From Axinella damicornis (lineage: Eukaryota > Porifera > Demospongiae > Axinellida > Axinellidae): DNA of 64,000 nt. The position numbers were made by a program, and so were the translations under genes. The notes beneath the pieces were generated by a model. It was not told where the DNA came from, did no database searches, and saw only the letters and a program-made list of their open reading frames with translations. The first letter of the stretch is position 1; each line of letters starts with the position of its first letter. This document shows, in pieces, positions 21,715-33,798 of this stretch. The DNA is taken from NCBI GenBank assembly GCA_963931865.1, contig OZ007514.1:6240646-6304645 (forward strand), in the 5' to 3' direction.

Positions 21715-23516
21715 CTGAAAGAAGCACGATTCATAGTATTATAGTACATTTTGCAGATCTGTGTTTATCTTTTAAAGGCCAATCAGGCCCACATGGCATT
21801 ACTTCCGGAAATGTTCTGTAAGTCCATTTGAAACACTGCACCCAAATTAATGTCATTCACCTTACTAATACCACCAGCTCATGAGTGCTTGAACATATCC
21901 CAATTCCAGTTCTGTCATATGCTGTCGTCACCTTAATTGCACACAGAGGTACTGCCAGCCGTTCAATGCAGAATTGTGAGCTAATGAGCTTTCAGTCATA
22001 CGTAAATAGTTCCTTCAGACAATGCCAACCATGAAAATGGGTGTGGAATACTGGAAATTGAGGCACTACAAGCTGTTTATCTAGGCGCATATTTTGCTGC
22101 AAAAAGTGATGGGGATGGCTTCAATACCAAGCAACACTTTCTACCACCAAGGCTAAGTACAACAACAAGGAGACTAAAAACACAGTAGCTCACACTGTAG
22201 CTGGTTCCAACACTCCAGCCAAGTGTTAGTGCAAAGACTGCCATGCCAGCAGCATGATCGTACTATTGGAGATGGGCCCTCGTAAACTCTAGGGCTAGAA
22301 GGAAGCTTTAGTGGCTATGCTAATTCAAACAGCCCTCAAATGAACAATCCACTGACATCAGCCTTAGTGTACAACCTATCCACTAGATCAGCAACACAGG
22401 ATCGTTTAGGCTACGGGGTCTCTGCATGTGCAAACGTGCACCGCATACCGTAATTAAGCAATCTTTCATAGGCATAGTTATGATGAACTCGTGCTCCGAT
22501 TTCAAGTTAGGAACAGTATGTAAGACTTTTTAGTAGGAGTCAACAGTGTAGAAAGGGCCGGCTTATTAAAAATCTTACTACCAATAACGAACCATGGGTG
22601 GAGTTGGCTACTAGCCTTGAATCCTTAGTGCAACAGAATGTACAGAATGTGTCAATAGTACAGGTCACGTTGGCAAGTTTGGTCTACACAACATAACACT
22701 CTACTCCCACCACTTTACACTGCTGTCACTTATCAGCGACAGGAAGACAAGCACATGTTGGATACCTTGAGGCTACTATTAAATGTGATTTGTAAAAAAA
22801 ATTAGTGATATGAAGTTGGCAGGTATCATTTGTAACAGAAATCAGTCATAATTATCCCCTGTGATGTATGATCAATAAAGATATTGCTATTACTAGCAAA
22901 TGCAAATTTTAGCGAATTCACCTGTGTTTACTAAAATTAGTACCCGTAATTATTAGTAGCCTTACAATACATCTCCAACATATGTATTGTTTATAATTAC
23001 AACAACTTTGCCCTGAGGAAGGAAAGCACAAATGCCCCCATTGTTTGGTAGTACATGATAGCGTGGCCATGATAATCAACTACTCAACACCCACACACCA
23101 CATCCTAGCCCACACAAAGACTGACACCCACTGAAGAGAAAGGTCATACCACCTGCAGCCCTAGACAAGAGTTGATGCTACAATACAGGGCTAAGCAACC
23201 AAAACAAACAGGCTATCATTCACATACAGCGCCAGAAACTATCAGACAAGTTGCTGCTTTATCATTTGGTGCACAGAATTCCATGGTGACCTTTGATTTC
23301 CCTGCTAAAACTCAATAAAAGGAAATACCAAGCACAACTCTTCGCTATCATTAAAGTAGGTCGAGTCACACACATAATTATACTTTCCATCCTAGGTCTA
23401 GCCTCACAGCTTTGGGGAAAAACCCAGGAATGGACGGGAGACAGTGCCACCATGACAGCATATTAATATCTACCAGATTCAAACACCATGGAGCATTCAA
23501 CATTGTCAGCCCCCCC

Positions 23517-23547
<31 letters not shown>

Positions 23548-23580
23548 ACACACACACGCAACATCAGGAGGCCAACTCAC

Positions 23581-23793
23581 ATAATCCTCGGCCATGGTCA
23601 CCAGGTGTTCCTTCGCATCCTCAACGTTTTCCTCCATCCCTGTGATGGTGACAGTGTTGCTCTGCTTGTCCCGGGGAAAGCGGATATCCACATGGAACCT
23701 TTCCATCACCTTGGCAATTGCCTTGCCCCTAGCCCCGATCAGTCGGCTGTGCACACGGTGGTCAATGTCAACTTCATCACTGACTTGCTCTTC
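23581..23793 (-). CDS. HDLBP: Vigilin exon: complete KH14
   Basis: The exon has 71 codons in phase 0, acceptor TTTTCCACAG and donor GTGAGT. It begins EEQVSDEVDIDHRVHSRL, has loop GARG and VDIRFPRDK, and ends HLVTMAEDY. On the sense strand the donor is followed within 25 bases by (GT)n and then a run of 24 G. The order KH13-KH14-tail matches animal vigilins. Confidence 0.93.
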
Positions 23794-23944
23794 CTGTGGA
23801 AAACAACAACACATCATATGTTAGTTTTCTTGCTTAGCAGCAGAGGCTGAATATGTTATCCCACACTGACCCTATTCCGTAACACAACTAGGACTCCAGG
23901 AATGAAATGCGGTATTCACTCCGAGAGTCATGAGTAAGTGTATA

Positions 23945-24221
23945 TACCGTAGTCGTGCGTTATTAGGCGCATGCCCCTATAACTCCACAGGAAGGAAATA
24001 TGCGCCTATAAGCGAGATGCGCCTAATAACGAATATAATAGTGACATTCCTCGAATAAGAAGTGTGCTTCAATTCGAAATATAGCTATTTTCCACTCCGT
24101 AGGATAAGAGTTTCTGGAAGAAGACTGCAGCTCTTAACAGCGAGTGCCTGGGACGAGAGTTGAACCTGCACCTAACAGCAACTATGTGCCTATAAGTGAG
24201 CTGCGACGCGCGACTACAGTA
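23945..24221 (+). mobile_element. GTAGTCGYGCG element, copy 1
   Basis: A 277-bp element between TA dinucleotides with inverted ends TACCGTAGTCGTGCG and CGCGCGACTACAGTA, and internal GGCGCA/TGCGCC repeats. The ends recall pogo/Tigger-type elements. An inverted second copy lies at 24579-24854. Confidence 0.65.
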
Positions 24222-24578
24222 GTATGCCACAAGTTGTCCAAAAGCTATGCCAACACAATTTCTCCCTCTCTGTTGTACAGAAGACAGTAGTGATGCATTT
24301 TACAGCACAGTGAGATCAGATGCTAACTGTCCCGGGGAAGTGGATATCCACATGGAGTGGTTCACTGATATCCAGGCTTTCATTCCCTAATCACGTGATT
24401 GGACAGAGGCTTACTTCATTGATAGTAATACAACTATAGGAAGGATGTATGTGATTTCACATTAAGTCTTCAGGACGTCTAGGTGGAAATCCAGGTGGAC
24501 ATCCTAGTGGACATCCTAGTGGACATCTTGGTGGGTGGCAAGAATGAGGAATCGACTTTGTTGGAAGTGGTATTAAGT

Positions 24579-24854
24579 TACTGTAGTCACACGTTATTGG
24601 GCGCAGCTCACTTATAGGCACATATTTACTGTTAGGCGCAGGTTCAACTCTCGTCCCAAGTACTCGCTGTTAAGTACTGCAGTCTTCTTCGGCCATTTTC
24701 GATCCTATGGAGTGGAATAAAGCTATAATTCGAATCGAAGCGCACCTCCTATTCGAGGAATGTCATTCGTTATTGGGCGCATCTCGCTTATAGGTGCGTA
24801 TTTCCTTCCTGTGGAGTTATAGGCGCATGCGCCTAATAATGCGTGAATATGGTA
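24579..24854 (-). mobile_element. GTAGTCGYGCG element, copy 2, inverted
   Basis: The reverse-complement copy of the 23945 element with the same internal order (GCGCAGCTCACTTATAGGC, the AACTCTCGTCCCA block, TTCCTTCCTGTGGAGTTATA). The pair brackets about 360 bp that contain short tandem GTGGACATCCTA units near 24490. Confidence 0.65.
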
Positions 24855-25369
24855 TAGATATTCAATCATTTTAAGAACCATAAATGGTCAGGACGGTCCA
24901 AAGCTCAGACGAGAAAACAACACACTCAAGTGTACAATAACACTGCTGTATCAGAGATAGTCCAAAATCCATGTGTTACTAACTGTGGTCTTCTGACTGG
25001 ATAAAACGTCAGAGTTCTGAGAATCAGGCGGCCAGATAATCAGCTTGCAAGGGCCATCAGTGAGTAGCTAGACCAGTAAACTTGTCCATTATAATGATCA
25101 CCCTTTCTGCAGTAATGTATGACACATTCACACTGTTTTGCACCGTGCAAGAGATTACCTGGAGTTGTTGACCATTCAAGCACTTGAATTTAATCATGTG
25201 ATCCGGCTGACTTCAAATTTGAATCTTTAATTCCTTATTCGATACTACTATATAGCAGTAATGGTCACAATTGATGGGACCTGTATTTTTGGTAACTATA
25301 GACAGGTGGCAGGTTGTTTTGTACGGATTAGTACAATTGGGAACAGCAATAGTGACCACAATAGAGTAT

Positions 25370-26013
25370 GTGTGTTTGTATACGTCAAATGTCACTCTTA
25401 ACTTTTTCTGGCTTATACCTCCTAATAACAGTGCACTACATGAAATCCCTTCTGATTCGGAGTTGTCGATTTTAGCGGAGCCACAATGCGTACTGCTGAC
25501 TTTGCATGAGCTACATGACTCTGTGAAACCTTCCCAGAGGTTTCCGTGACATCACATGCTCCCGTAGTATATAGTACTCAGCAGACATGTTACACTTGCA
25601 GGAAATTGTATATACGTACGTACGTAGTGGTCAGTGTTTAGTGCAGACTTCCAGGCTGTTTTGTTACTGGATTAGCACACCTGGAACAGCAGTATGACAA
25701 TACAGAGTGGCTGCTTCAAACAGTGACCACTATATGCAAGTTCCACCGTATCAACCATTTACAAGTGTAACATGTCTGCTGAGTACTATATACGACGGGA
25801 GCATGTGATGTTAAGGCAACCTCTGGGAAGGTTTCACAGAGTCATGTAGCTCGGCATGCAGAGTCGGCAGTATGCATTGTGGTTCCACTATGAACTACAA
25901 CTCCGAGTTATCACAGTGCAATGCGGAAGGGTTTCATGTAGTGCACTGTTATTAGGAGGTACAAGCCAGAAAAAATGAAGAGCGACATTTGTCATATACG
26001 TATACAAACACAC
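25370..26013. repeat. Large inverted repeat with arms of about 235 bp
   Basis: The left arm (25370-25602) and right arm (about 25755-26013) are diverged reverse complements, sharing ACATGTCTGCTGAGTACTAT and AACAGTGCACTACATGAAA. The loop holds the right end of a pogo-like element (ACAGTGACCACTATATGCAA). A third partial copy, direct to the right arm, follows at about 26040-26250. Confidence 0.65.
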
Positions 26014-26678
26014 ATACACATGTACGCACGCACGTACTACTGCAGGAGCATGTGATGTCAAGGGAACCTTGTGGAGGGTTTCAAAATGCCATGCAGGGCT
26101 GGCAGTGTGCATTGTGGCTCCACTAGGAACTATATCCCAGTACATTATACACTGTAGAAGGGATGTCAAGTAGTGCACTGTTATAAGGAAGGAATTACAA
26201 GCTAAAAATTAAGGGCAACAATAGCGACATTTATCAAATACGCAAACACACATACACACGCACACATACAAACATATATACCTGAGGGACATATTAAGAG
26301 TCCCATGATCTCATCTAGGCTTTCTTGAAGACACTGTGCCCCTTGTTATTCTTTGAAATCCCGGGGGTGCCATTCCTTAGCCAGGTTACTTGGAGTGCTA
26401 AAAACTGTGAGCTGAGTAGCTCTAGCTCGACGTGCGATTGCGATAGCTAAGTGCGTATAATATTACATGTGGAGTTGTAGCATTGCTTCATTAATGCGCA
26501 TGTGCAGTTGTGACTGGCAGGGTCAAGAAAATTAACATCCTTTTGCCCAAACATTTCTGGCGAGAACATTGATTAAGATTAGTTGGCAACGGTTCAGCCA
26601 GTCTAGGCAGATGTTCTTCAAGCCAACACGGAAACATAAATAAATAGTGAAACCGTACAGTGACAAGACAACCCTTAC

Positions 26679-26900
26679 CAGGTCACGCACGATCTTCAAG
26701 ATGTCATCCTGTGCGGCCTTCACTTGATGTTCGTACCCCATGATCACAATTTCATCCTCATTTGGGCTATCTTTGTCGGGTAGCTGGATGCGGACGTCAT
26801 GGTCGTCACGGATCTTGTTGATGGTGGCTCCCTTGCGGCCAATGATGTTGGGATGGAACTTGGGAGGAACATTAATGGTCACTCTGTAGCTCCGCAGTTC
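26679..26900 (-). CDS. HDLBP: Vigilin exon: complete KH13
   Basis: The exon has 74 codons in phase 0, acceptor CCTTACACAG and donor GTAAGG. It shows ELRSYRVTINVPPKFHPN, the loop GRKG and the strand VRIQLPDKD, ending ILKIVRDL. A pyrimidine-rich stretch of about 80 bp lies upstream on the sense strand, so this acceptor looks conventional. KH13 and KH14 are among the most conserved vigilin domains. Confidence 0.93.
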
Positions 26901-27000
26901 CTGTGTAAGGAATTTACGGAAGGGAGGGAGGGAGAGGAGGGAGGGAGGGAATGGAGAAGGGTGGGAAGGAGGGAGGAATAGAGAGAGAGTAAACATCCTA

Positions 27001-27130
27001 GAACACACACACACATACGCACCCTCACACTCTCTCACAGACACACTGTACACACGGACACACACACACACACACACACACTCACACACACATGCACACA
27101 CACCCACACACACAAAGCACACACACACAA
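27001..27130. repeat. (CA)n-rich tract in the KH13 upstream intron
   Basis: Degenerate AC repeats. On the vigilin sense strand they are GT-rich and are followed by an 80-bp pyrimidine stretch leading into the KH13 acceptor. Confidence 0.85.
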
Positions 27131-27639
27131 TGCATACATATACACAAACATGATCTAAACATTATACAAAAAACAAACACACTCATTTGCATATAAAGGA
27201 ACGGTGCATTCCCTTTCCAAATTTAGTCAAAGAAAAGCGACAAGAACGTCCTTCCTGTAGGAAGAGTAAAAAATGCCTACTATCCAGCGGCCCACTGCAC
27301 CCCCCAATGGAAGTATGGCTAGTTATGATGACCCAGCTGATACACTGCATGAACTCCTGACGTCACTCTCAACTAAAGATAAACATGTTTGTGTAGAGCG
27401 CCCATAGAGGAATGTCAAGCGTGAATAATATTGCAGAGAGGTGACTAAGTAGGGTAAGGTTATCTTTGAAGGGCACTCCAAAATAGATGAAATGTGATAA
27501 GATCAAGCTCTTTCTCACCCACACAGTAAATGGCCAATAAAAGTATCATAAGGATTCACCAAAAAAATTGATTCACTCACTGCATTAGGGGTGGGCAATA
27601 AATTGACCAATTGAACAACCGGTAACGGTCTAGTTCACA

Positions 27640-27930
27640 CCTCAGACCGATTGAGCGGGGATAGCTCCATTGCATTAATTGTACGAGCAGAAGTTCACAC
27701 TGCAGACCAAACAGCTCCATTGCATAGTACGAGCAGAAGTTCACAGCACAGACCAATCGAGTGGGGACAGCTCCATTGCATTGTACGAGCAGAAGTTCAC
27801 AGCGCAGACCAATCGAGCGGGGACAGAGCTCCATTGCATAGCGCGAGCAGAAGTTCACAGCGCAGACCAATCGAGCGGGGACAGAGCTCCATTGCATAGC
27901 GCGAGCAGAAGTTCACAGCGCAGACCAGTA
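27640..27930. repeat. Tandem repeat, about 58 bp by 5
   Basis: Units contain GAGCAGAAGTTCACAGCGCA, GACCAATCGAGCGGGGACAG and AGCTCCATTGCATAG. The repeat peptides in two strands are artefacts. Confidence 0.85.
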
Positions 27931-28440
27931 CCCATCGAACAGAGTCAGATAACAGAAGCAGTCCCCACAAACCTTGCGGTACTGCAATATACCGCTAGTG
28001 CCCACCTGCCCATGCAACTAAAGTGTGATGGATGTACCTACAAACATACAAACACGACGTGACTATACACTGCACAATCAGTTGTCTCCCACTAAGGCGC
28101 TCAGCAATGATATCTGTATGCTGATAATAATAATAATACGTATCGGAACCTTATTTGGAATATCAAACAAGATACTATTGCTGTTTTACTACATCAAATG
28201 ACAATGTGCACAAAACATACACTATGGGCTTTTGTACGCACACCATCCCCGATCAGAATATTGCAATGGCTGTTAGTCAGCATCAGTTCACCACTGGGCA
28301 TGACCTCCATATACATATCCAAGCTCGTTCCAAGTTCAAAATGTGTACAGCTATGATCATGAGTGCAGCCTTGTGAAGTGTGAGGATTAATTTTCCCGAG
28401 TGTGTGCCGTGAACTACTACTGTCTACTGTAGGATGCAGC

Positions 28441-28443
<3 letters not shown>

Positions 28444-28508
<65 letters not shown>
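28444..28508. repeat. (CA)n tract downstream of the KH12 donor
   Basis: About 32 uninterrupted AC units. On the vigilin sense strand this is (GT)n starting 22 bases after the KH12 donor. Confidence 0.95.
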
Positions 28509-28510
<2 letters not shown>

Positions 28511-28530
28511 CCCATCTGTCTCCTTCATAC

Positions 28531-28770
28531 CCTCTCTTCCTTCTCTGCCTCCAACTGCAGCACACGTCGCTCCAGTGCCTTCTTTACTTCCACGCAGTTC
28601 TTTGCTGGTCCAGTAATGATGATTTCATCTGATTTCTTGTCTGACGGCGGAACAGTGATACCAACGTCATACTCCTCCATCAGGCTGCGAACCTCTCTCC
28701 CACGTTGACCAATTATGAAGCGATGAAACTCGTACGGAATGGTCACTTCATCTTCTATTGGGATGAGTTC
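28531..28770 (-). CDS. HDLBP: Vigilin exon: complete KH12
   Basis: The exon has 80 codons in phase 0, acceptor CTCTGCACAG and donor GTATGA. It begins ELIPIEDEVTIPYEFHRF, has the canonical loop GQRG, and ends in a charged helix (LQLEAEKEER) typical of the KH12-KH13 linker. The exon lies between a sense-strand (CA)n tract upstream and a (GT)n tract downstream. Confidence 0.92.
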
Positions 28771-28781
28771 CTGTGCAGAGG

Positions 28782-28855
28782 GTGTGTGTGTGTGTGTGCG
28801 CGTGTGTGCGTGTGTGTGTGTGTGTGTGGACGTGGGGGGGGGGGGGGGGGGGGGG
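28782..28855. repeat. (GT)n and poly-G upstream of KH12
   Basis: (TG)n with a few C changes, then a run of 22 G. On the vigilin sense strand this is C-run, then (CA)n, then the KH12 acceptor about 11 bases on. Confidence 0.95.
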
Positions 28856-31750
28856 AGGTATATATATAGCGCACTAGAGGTAAATCTTTAACTCAAACAA
28901 GTTAAAATGGTCTGCTTTCAATGATGAAAGGGCCTCCCAATGTGACCAAAAACATCCACACTGCATGAATTTATCATAACAACCATATATGCACACATCA
29001 CTTAACTCAATTTGACACATTACATAAACATGGCCATCCGGCTTCCAATCTTGACCCCAAATACGCAAGCGCTGGTAACCTAAACATAAACAGTAATTAT
29101 AAATTAACATGTGATGTGCCATGGTTACAGCTCATTTAACCTCTCCATCACACGACCTATAAGAACACGAGTAGCACTCCATAATACTTATGCATAACCT
29201 CCCCCAGTAAAAACAACCCCTAAAACCTCGGACATGCATGAGCTTGAGAATCAAGAATGAAAGCTTTTTACCTCTCCCTACCCACCCCAGCACAAGTTTT
29301 GTTCTAGCAAACCTTCTATCTTCAAAAGGAGGTGGTACAATTCCTTTAATTTACATTACTGTTCTTGAGTTCCTGAAGCTTGTTGCTCTGTACCTGAGTT
29401 TGATACTCGGTCACATCCCAGCAGTTTAATGTTTCCATGACATCTCATACATGTATGTATGTCCGGCATGATATGAATATGTCAAGACCAAGAGTCCTTG
29501 CAATGCTGGATACAGATACTAAGTGTCAAAAAGCTTGACTGTTTTGCTTCAGTGCTGTAGCAACGACCATTCAGTAGAAATACTGCACATCATGAATCCA
29601 TTTGTAAATGTCAGATCTTGTATATAGTAGTGCATCTTGTAACCCTAGTAACTATGGCTTGTTCTTCTGGGAACATTTACCAAATTGGGAGCTCTCTGGC
29701 TCCACTACACGTTTATCAATGTCATTATGAGTTATTAAACCTCTAGAGTAAAGTACAACAAAGGATAGTATATACAGAGGTTTCCGGAGTCCTTGCAATT
29801 TTCAGGCCAGAATGAAACACTGGAAGTCACGTGAATGCAAATTCAAATGGTAAGAGCTCAAGCGTTCTCGATCTCACAGAAAATGGCTTTGTGTGAACCA
29901 GGGCGGACAAGCGTTTACAGCAAAGACTTACGCCGGGTCCTACAATGGTATTCTGTACACCGATCACTGGTAGATCCAGAAGGCTGACTAATAAGAAGGC
30001 GCGATTGGGCGTTTTGCGGTCGAATCACTTGCTGAAGCTGTCGAATTAACTTCCTGCGGTATAGCATTCAACTGTGAGTCATAAACGCTGCCTGAGTCTG
30101 AGGACTACTACTAGTAGTATAGTCTATCTACTGTACGTAGCTTGCATGCATGACAACTTGTGACTGATTGGTCGGAGAACTGCTGTCATGTGACTTCCAT
30201 TCTACGAATTCAGTTGCAAGATCTTTGAAAACCTCTGTAGCAGGAAATAGGATCACCACTAAGTCACCACTAAATGAAAGTCATGGGACATGTAAGTAGT
30301 CCTAGTAGGCTGATACTGTACAGGAAGCACTTCTTAACCAGTGGTTAATTAATACAGGAAGCAGTGGTTAATACAGCAAGCTAAGTAGGTCAGAACAGGA
30401 AGGTCACTCTTATCAGAGTCCAGTCTGTTCATGAGACATGATGGGGAATTCTATACACCACATTGATGCACAGATTGCAGCTACTGCAAGCTCAGTATAC
30501 TGATTGATTGCCGAGGCACATGATTGATACTGTTTGTGTATGTCATGTGGGGGGATGTTATGTGGGGGGTCATATGTAGAGGTCATGTGGGAGGTCATAT
30601 ATAGAGGTCATGTGGGAGGGAGTTAGGTCATGTGGAAGTCATGTGGAAGTCATGTGGGAGGTCACCTGGAAATAACATGTACACTCAACTATACTATGTC
30701 TTCGGTATGTTGTTTGCACAACAATATATCGCAAATTTGTAATAATACATGTAGACGTATCGTGAGAGAAGTAATTTCATATCTTGGCAGCCTAATTTAA
30801 TTGCTTGTGCCCACAAATTCACTTCTCTTAGTGCTGAAGGACGAGTAGAGAAAACAACAGCTAGCTATTTCATTGAGTGGGCCACTACCCAACACAGATC
30901 GGACAGCTTACTCTACAGCTAGCCTCATTCCCAGGCTGCCTATAGGTGGCTAGCTTCGGGCTCGACCCAATTAACTCACATGTACATGAGAACAGGGGAA
31001 AAAATGCAATGGGAAATATAGAGTTCTCATAACTCAGTAACCACAGTGAGTATCATTTACCCTTCAACCCACCCACTACCTGATGGTATACTTCCTGTGC
31101 TAACTGTATTCCTTTGTCATGAAAGATTTACTAGCATGCACGTAAATAAATGTGCATTTAATGCTCCTTCAGACATAATTGCCAGTTTGTTCATCACTGA
31201 TGAAGGTAGTGAGCAGTTGGTTGCCGCTTTGGGTGGATTTCGTGTCTTAAGTACTTTCTCTTCACATCCTCCACTGACGTAGGAATAACATTATAGTATT
31301 TCTGGCTTCCGAATTCTGTCACGGGAGGTACTTTATGCTACTGGGAACATGTTCCGGACCCTAATTAACTGGGGGTGAGAGAGAGAATGAACCCACAGAA
31401 AGTGAGCAAGTCCGTTCTGAGGTCTCCTAGCATTGCAGGTCTATCAACCCTGATGGCTGGCCGGTATACAAGTGAATTGGATGAGGACCAAGAGTACCTA
31501 CACTGTAGCATAGCAGATTTCCCCCAATTCCTACTCCTGACCAGGCCAAAGGCAGAAGAGTAGCGAAAAATCACTTGAGTAAATTAAATTCCATTCTTGG
31601 ATACGCGGAAAGTCCACGAGGAGACAACAGAATCCAACTTCGCCAGGGTGTAATGGGGTGGAATGCTTGAAGTGCACAACATCCCTGCATTGCTAGAAAG
31701 TCGAGTCCCTGGATGTGGGTAAGCCCACCTGCCATGCTAAGTAAACTGTA

Positions 31751-32647
31751 CAGTGGAACCTGTCTATCGTGGTCGTCTTGGGACCAGTATTTTGTGGCCA
31801 CCAGAGACAGGTGGCTGCTATGAGCAGCTCATTACCCCATGCACATGCCCGAAGCAGGGTAGAGTGATTGGTTAGTCTGTCAGTCTGCCCAAGCAGTTTG
31901 AGCAGTGAAGGCCTTGTTGAAGGCTTAGTTCAGAATAGAAGTGTCAGAATTCAGAAAATTCTCACAAACCGGAGTTCCACCCGAGAGGCTGAGAAAAGTT
32001 CGTGTGAAAGTCGACAATTAGCCCTGTTCTAATTTATACAACTTGACCACACCCTGTTTCTAACATTACTGCCACAACTTATGGTATCTCATTCTGCACC
32101 CACGCTGAATTAAAATCAGTAGGCCCTAGTTATCTCATCGTGCATGGTAATAATAAAAAGTAGCGCACGGGGTACGAGCTCTGCTGACCACCTCTAGTAC
32201 TGGATTAGCACAACTGGGACCAGCAGTATGACTACATTAGAGAGGTGATTGCAGGGGCGTAGCTAGAATTTTGAGACTGAGGAGGCATGGAGTTCTCTGC
32301 GCGCGCAAAGCGCATGGCGAAAAAATTTCGAGCTAATTAATTATTCATAACTGTTAATACGCAGTGCGCGCAAACAGTTGCTCTCGAAATGCTAAAGCAA
32401 TATGCCGGTGCCCTGACTGTCCCAGATTTGCAGCACTATCAGCGTTAAGAGTATACGCTGGCTCATGGTCAGCCTAGCTCCTGTCTCTGTCATCAGATCG
32501 AACGCACATCGTACGTGGAGTGTGCGAGACTCTGGACACGTGCGTCATTAACCAGAAAAGCGAGGAGGCAACTGCCTCCCTTGCCTCATTGCTAGCTACG
32601 CCCTAGTGATTGCCTTAAACAGTGACCACTATAGACAGGCTCCACTG
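31751..32647. mobile_element. Pogo/Tigger-like element carrying a nested insertion
   Basis: Inverted ends CAGTGGAACCTGTCTATCGT and (complement) CAGTGGAGCCTGTCTATAGT lie next to TA at both sides. The interior has GGACCAG and TGGCCACCAGAGACAGG blocks. A separate 353-bp element is inserted at 32253-32605. Degenerate relatives occur at about 25265-25350 and 25640-25750. No transposase is present. Confidence 0.65.
32253..32605. mobile_element. hAT-like MITE with exact 8-bp TSD
   Basis: The ends AGGGGCGTAGCTAG and (inverted) TAGGGCGTAGCTAG are flanked by exact GTGATTGC at 32245-32252 and 32606-32613. An 8-bp duplication with GGGCGTAGC-type ends is typical of hAT derivatives. It is inserted inside the 31751-32647 element. 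Confidence 0.8.
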
Positions 32648-33594
32648 TACCACTTGCAGCAGCACACCAAAGTGCTTGCTTTAGCTTCATAGTCTCGGAA
32701 TGGCATAAAAGCACTCAACACGGCTGCAGTGCACAGGGTCAGGCATTGACACTAAGCATTACATCATCAAAACATTTAATTAGTGAGTGAACACATGTGA
32801 TCTTGTGGACCAAGGCTATGAAATCACTGATTTGAGTTCATGTGACATGAACTAAAGACAAAGACGCTACCAGATGCTCCCAGGAGTAAGTACACCGCTG
32901 GGGGAATACTGTTACAACCCTGTAACATACATTCTAGAGTACAGCGGTTGATACTACAAACCACTGGACCTAATGACAGCTGGTGGTTAGCAGGTGGAAT
33001 TCCCCCTTGACTACAGGAACTGGGTCTGCTGCTAATAGGCTTCTTCCTACTAACAAGGGCATGCATACAGCCAGCTGGAGCCACAGGTTATTCAGGTGTT
33101 GGCCTCAGCATTTCCTGAAGGTCAGGAAGACTATTATCACCCAGGAGACACCATTCTTCATTTCCTCTATCCCCGCACATCCTACTACTGAGCAGGTCCT
33201 CATAAGATGGTCTCCAAGTGCTTCAACTATATTTATAGCACAAAGCCATCGTTACATCACAAGGGTAAATAGAGGGTTGTCTCTATTCACTGGACTGGAG
33301 TAACTGCCCCTTTACAGTGTAGGACAGAAGCTAACAAATAAACATGCTTATTCAGCCTACTAGTCTGCTGAAGTTGCTCCCTCAGTCCATTGAAGTGTCT
33401 TTCCACAAGTCAGTAGAGGTCAAAGATCAGGCGCATATTCAGCAATCGTAGTCACAGATCGTATAGGAATACTATTTCTGCTTCCTATGCTTCAACAAAT
33501 GCTGTAGTTTGGTTTCTGTGTTAAACTAGTGCATACGTGGTTGACCACGCAGAGATGCCTCGCGGGAAGCTTTGATATAATTTGGCAGCTGCAG

Positions 33595-33798
33595 AACATA
33601 ATCACAAGCGACGGCGAGTCTCCGTGAATGGCGAACGCCAACTTCATTCTGCCTGCCAATCTCTTTCTCTTGCGGTGAGCCGCTCTGACAGTCTCCCTCC
33701 TCGCCACATCAGTTCTCCCTCGATGTCACTGCACTCTTTGCCTTGCCAATCGTCATCTCCTGTCAGAAACCGACTCCATTTTTACAGCAGCGACAAAT
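33595..33798 (+). CDS. Possible exon of an unidentified gene inside a vigilin intron
   Basis: A plus-strand frame starts after a possible acceptor (CAGCTGCAG) and stays open to a GTGAGA donor. It encodes about 68 residues beginning HNHKRRRVSVNGERQLHS, rich in Ser, Pro and Arg, with a KRRR basic cluster. The surrounding 33550-33870 is relatively CpG-rich. The compositional bias and open frame suggest coding sequence on the strand opposite vigilin, but I recognise no domain and found no phase-compatible partner exon. Confidence 0.22.

Noticed and set aside
30400..30680. GGTCATGTGGGAGGTCATATG repeats as a regulatory array
   Set aside because: Irregular short direct repeats only. No known binding-site pattern or gene start nearby.
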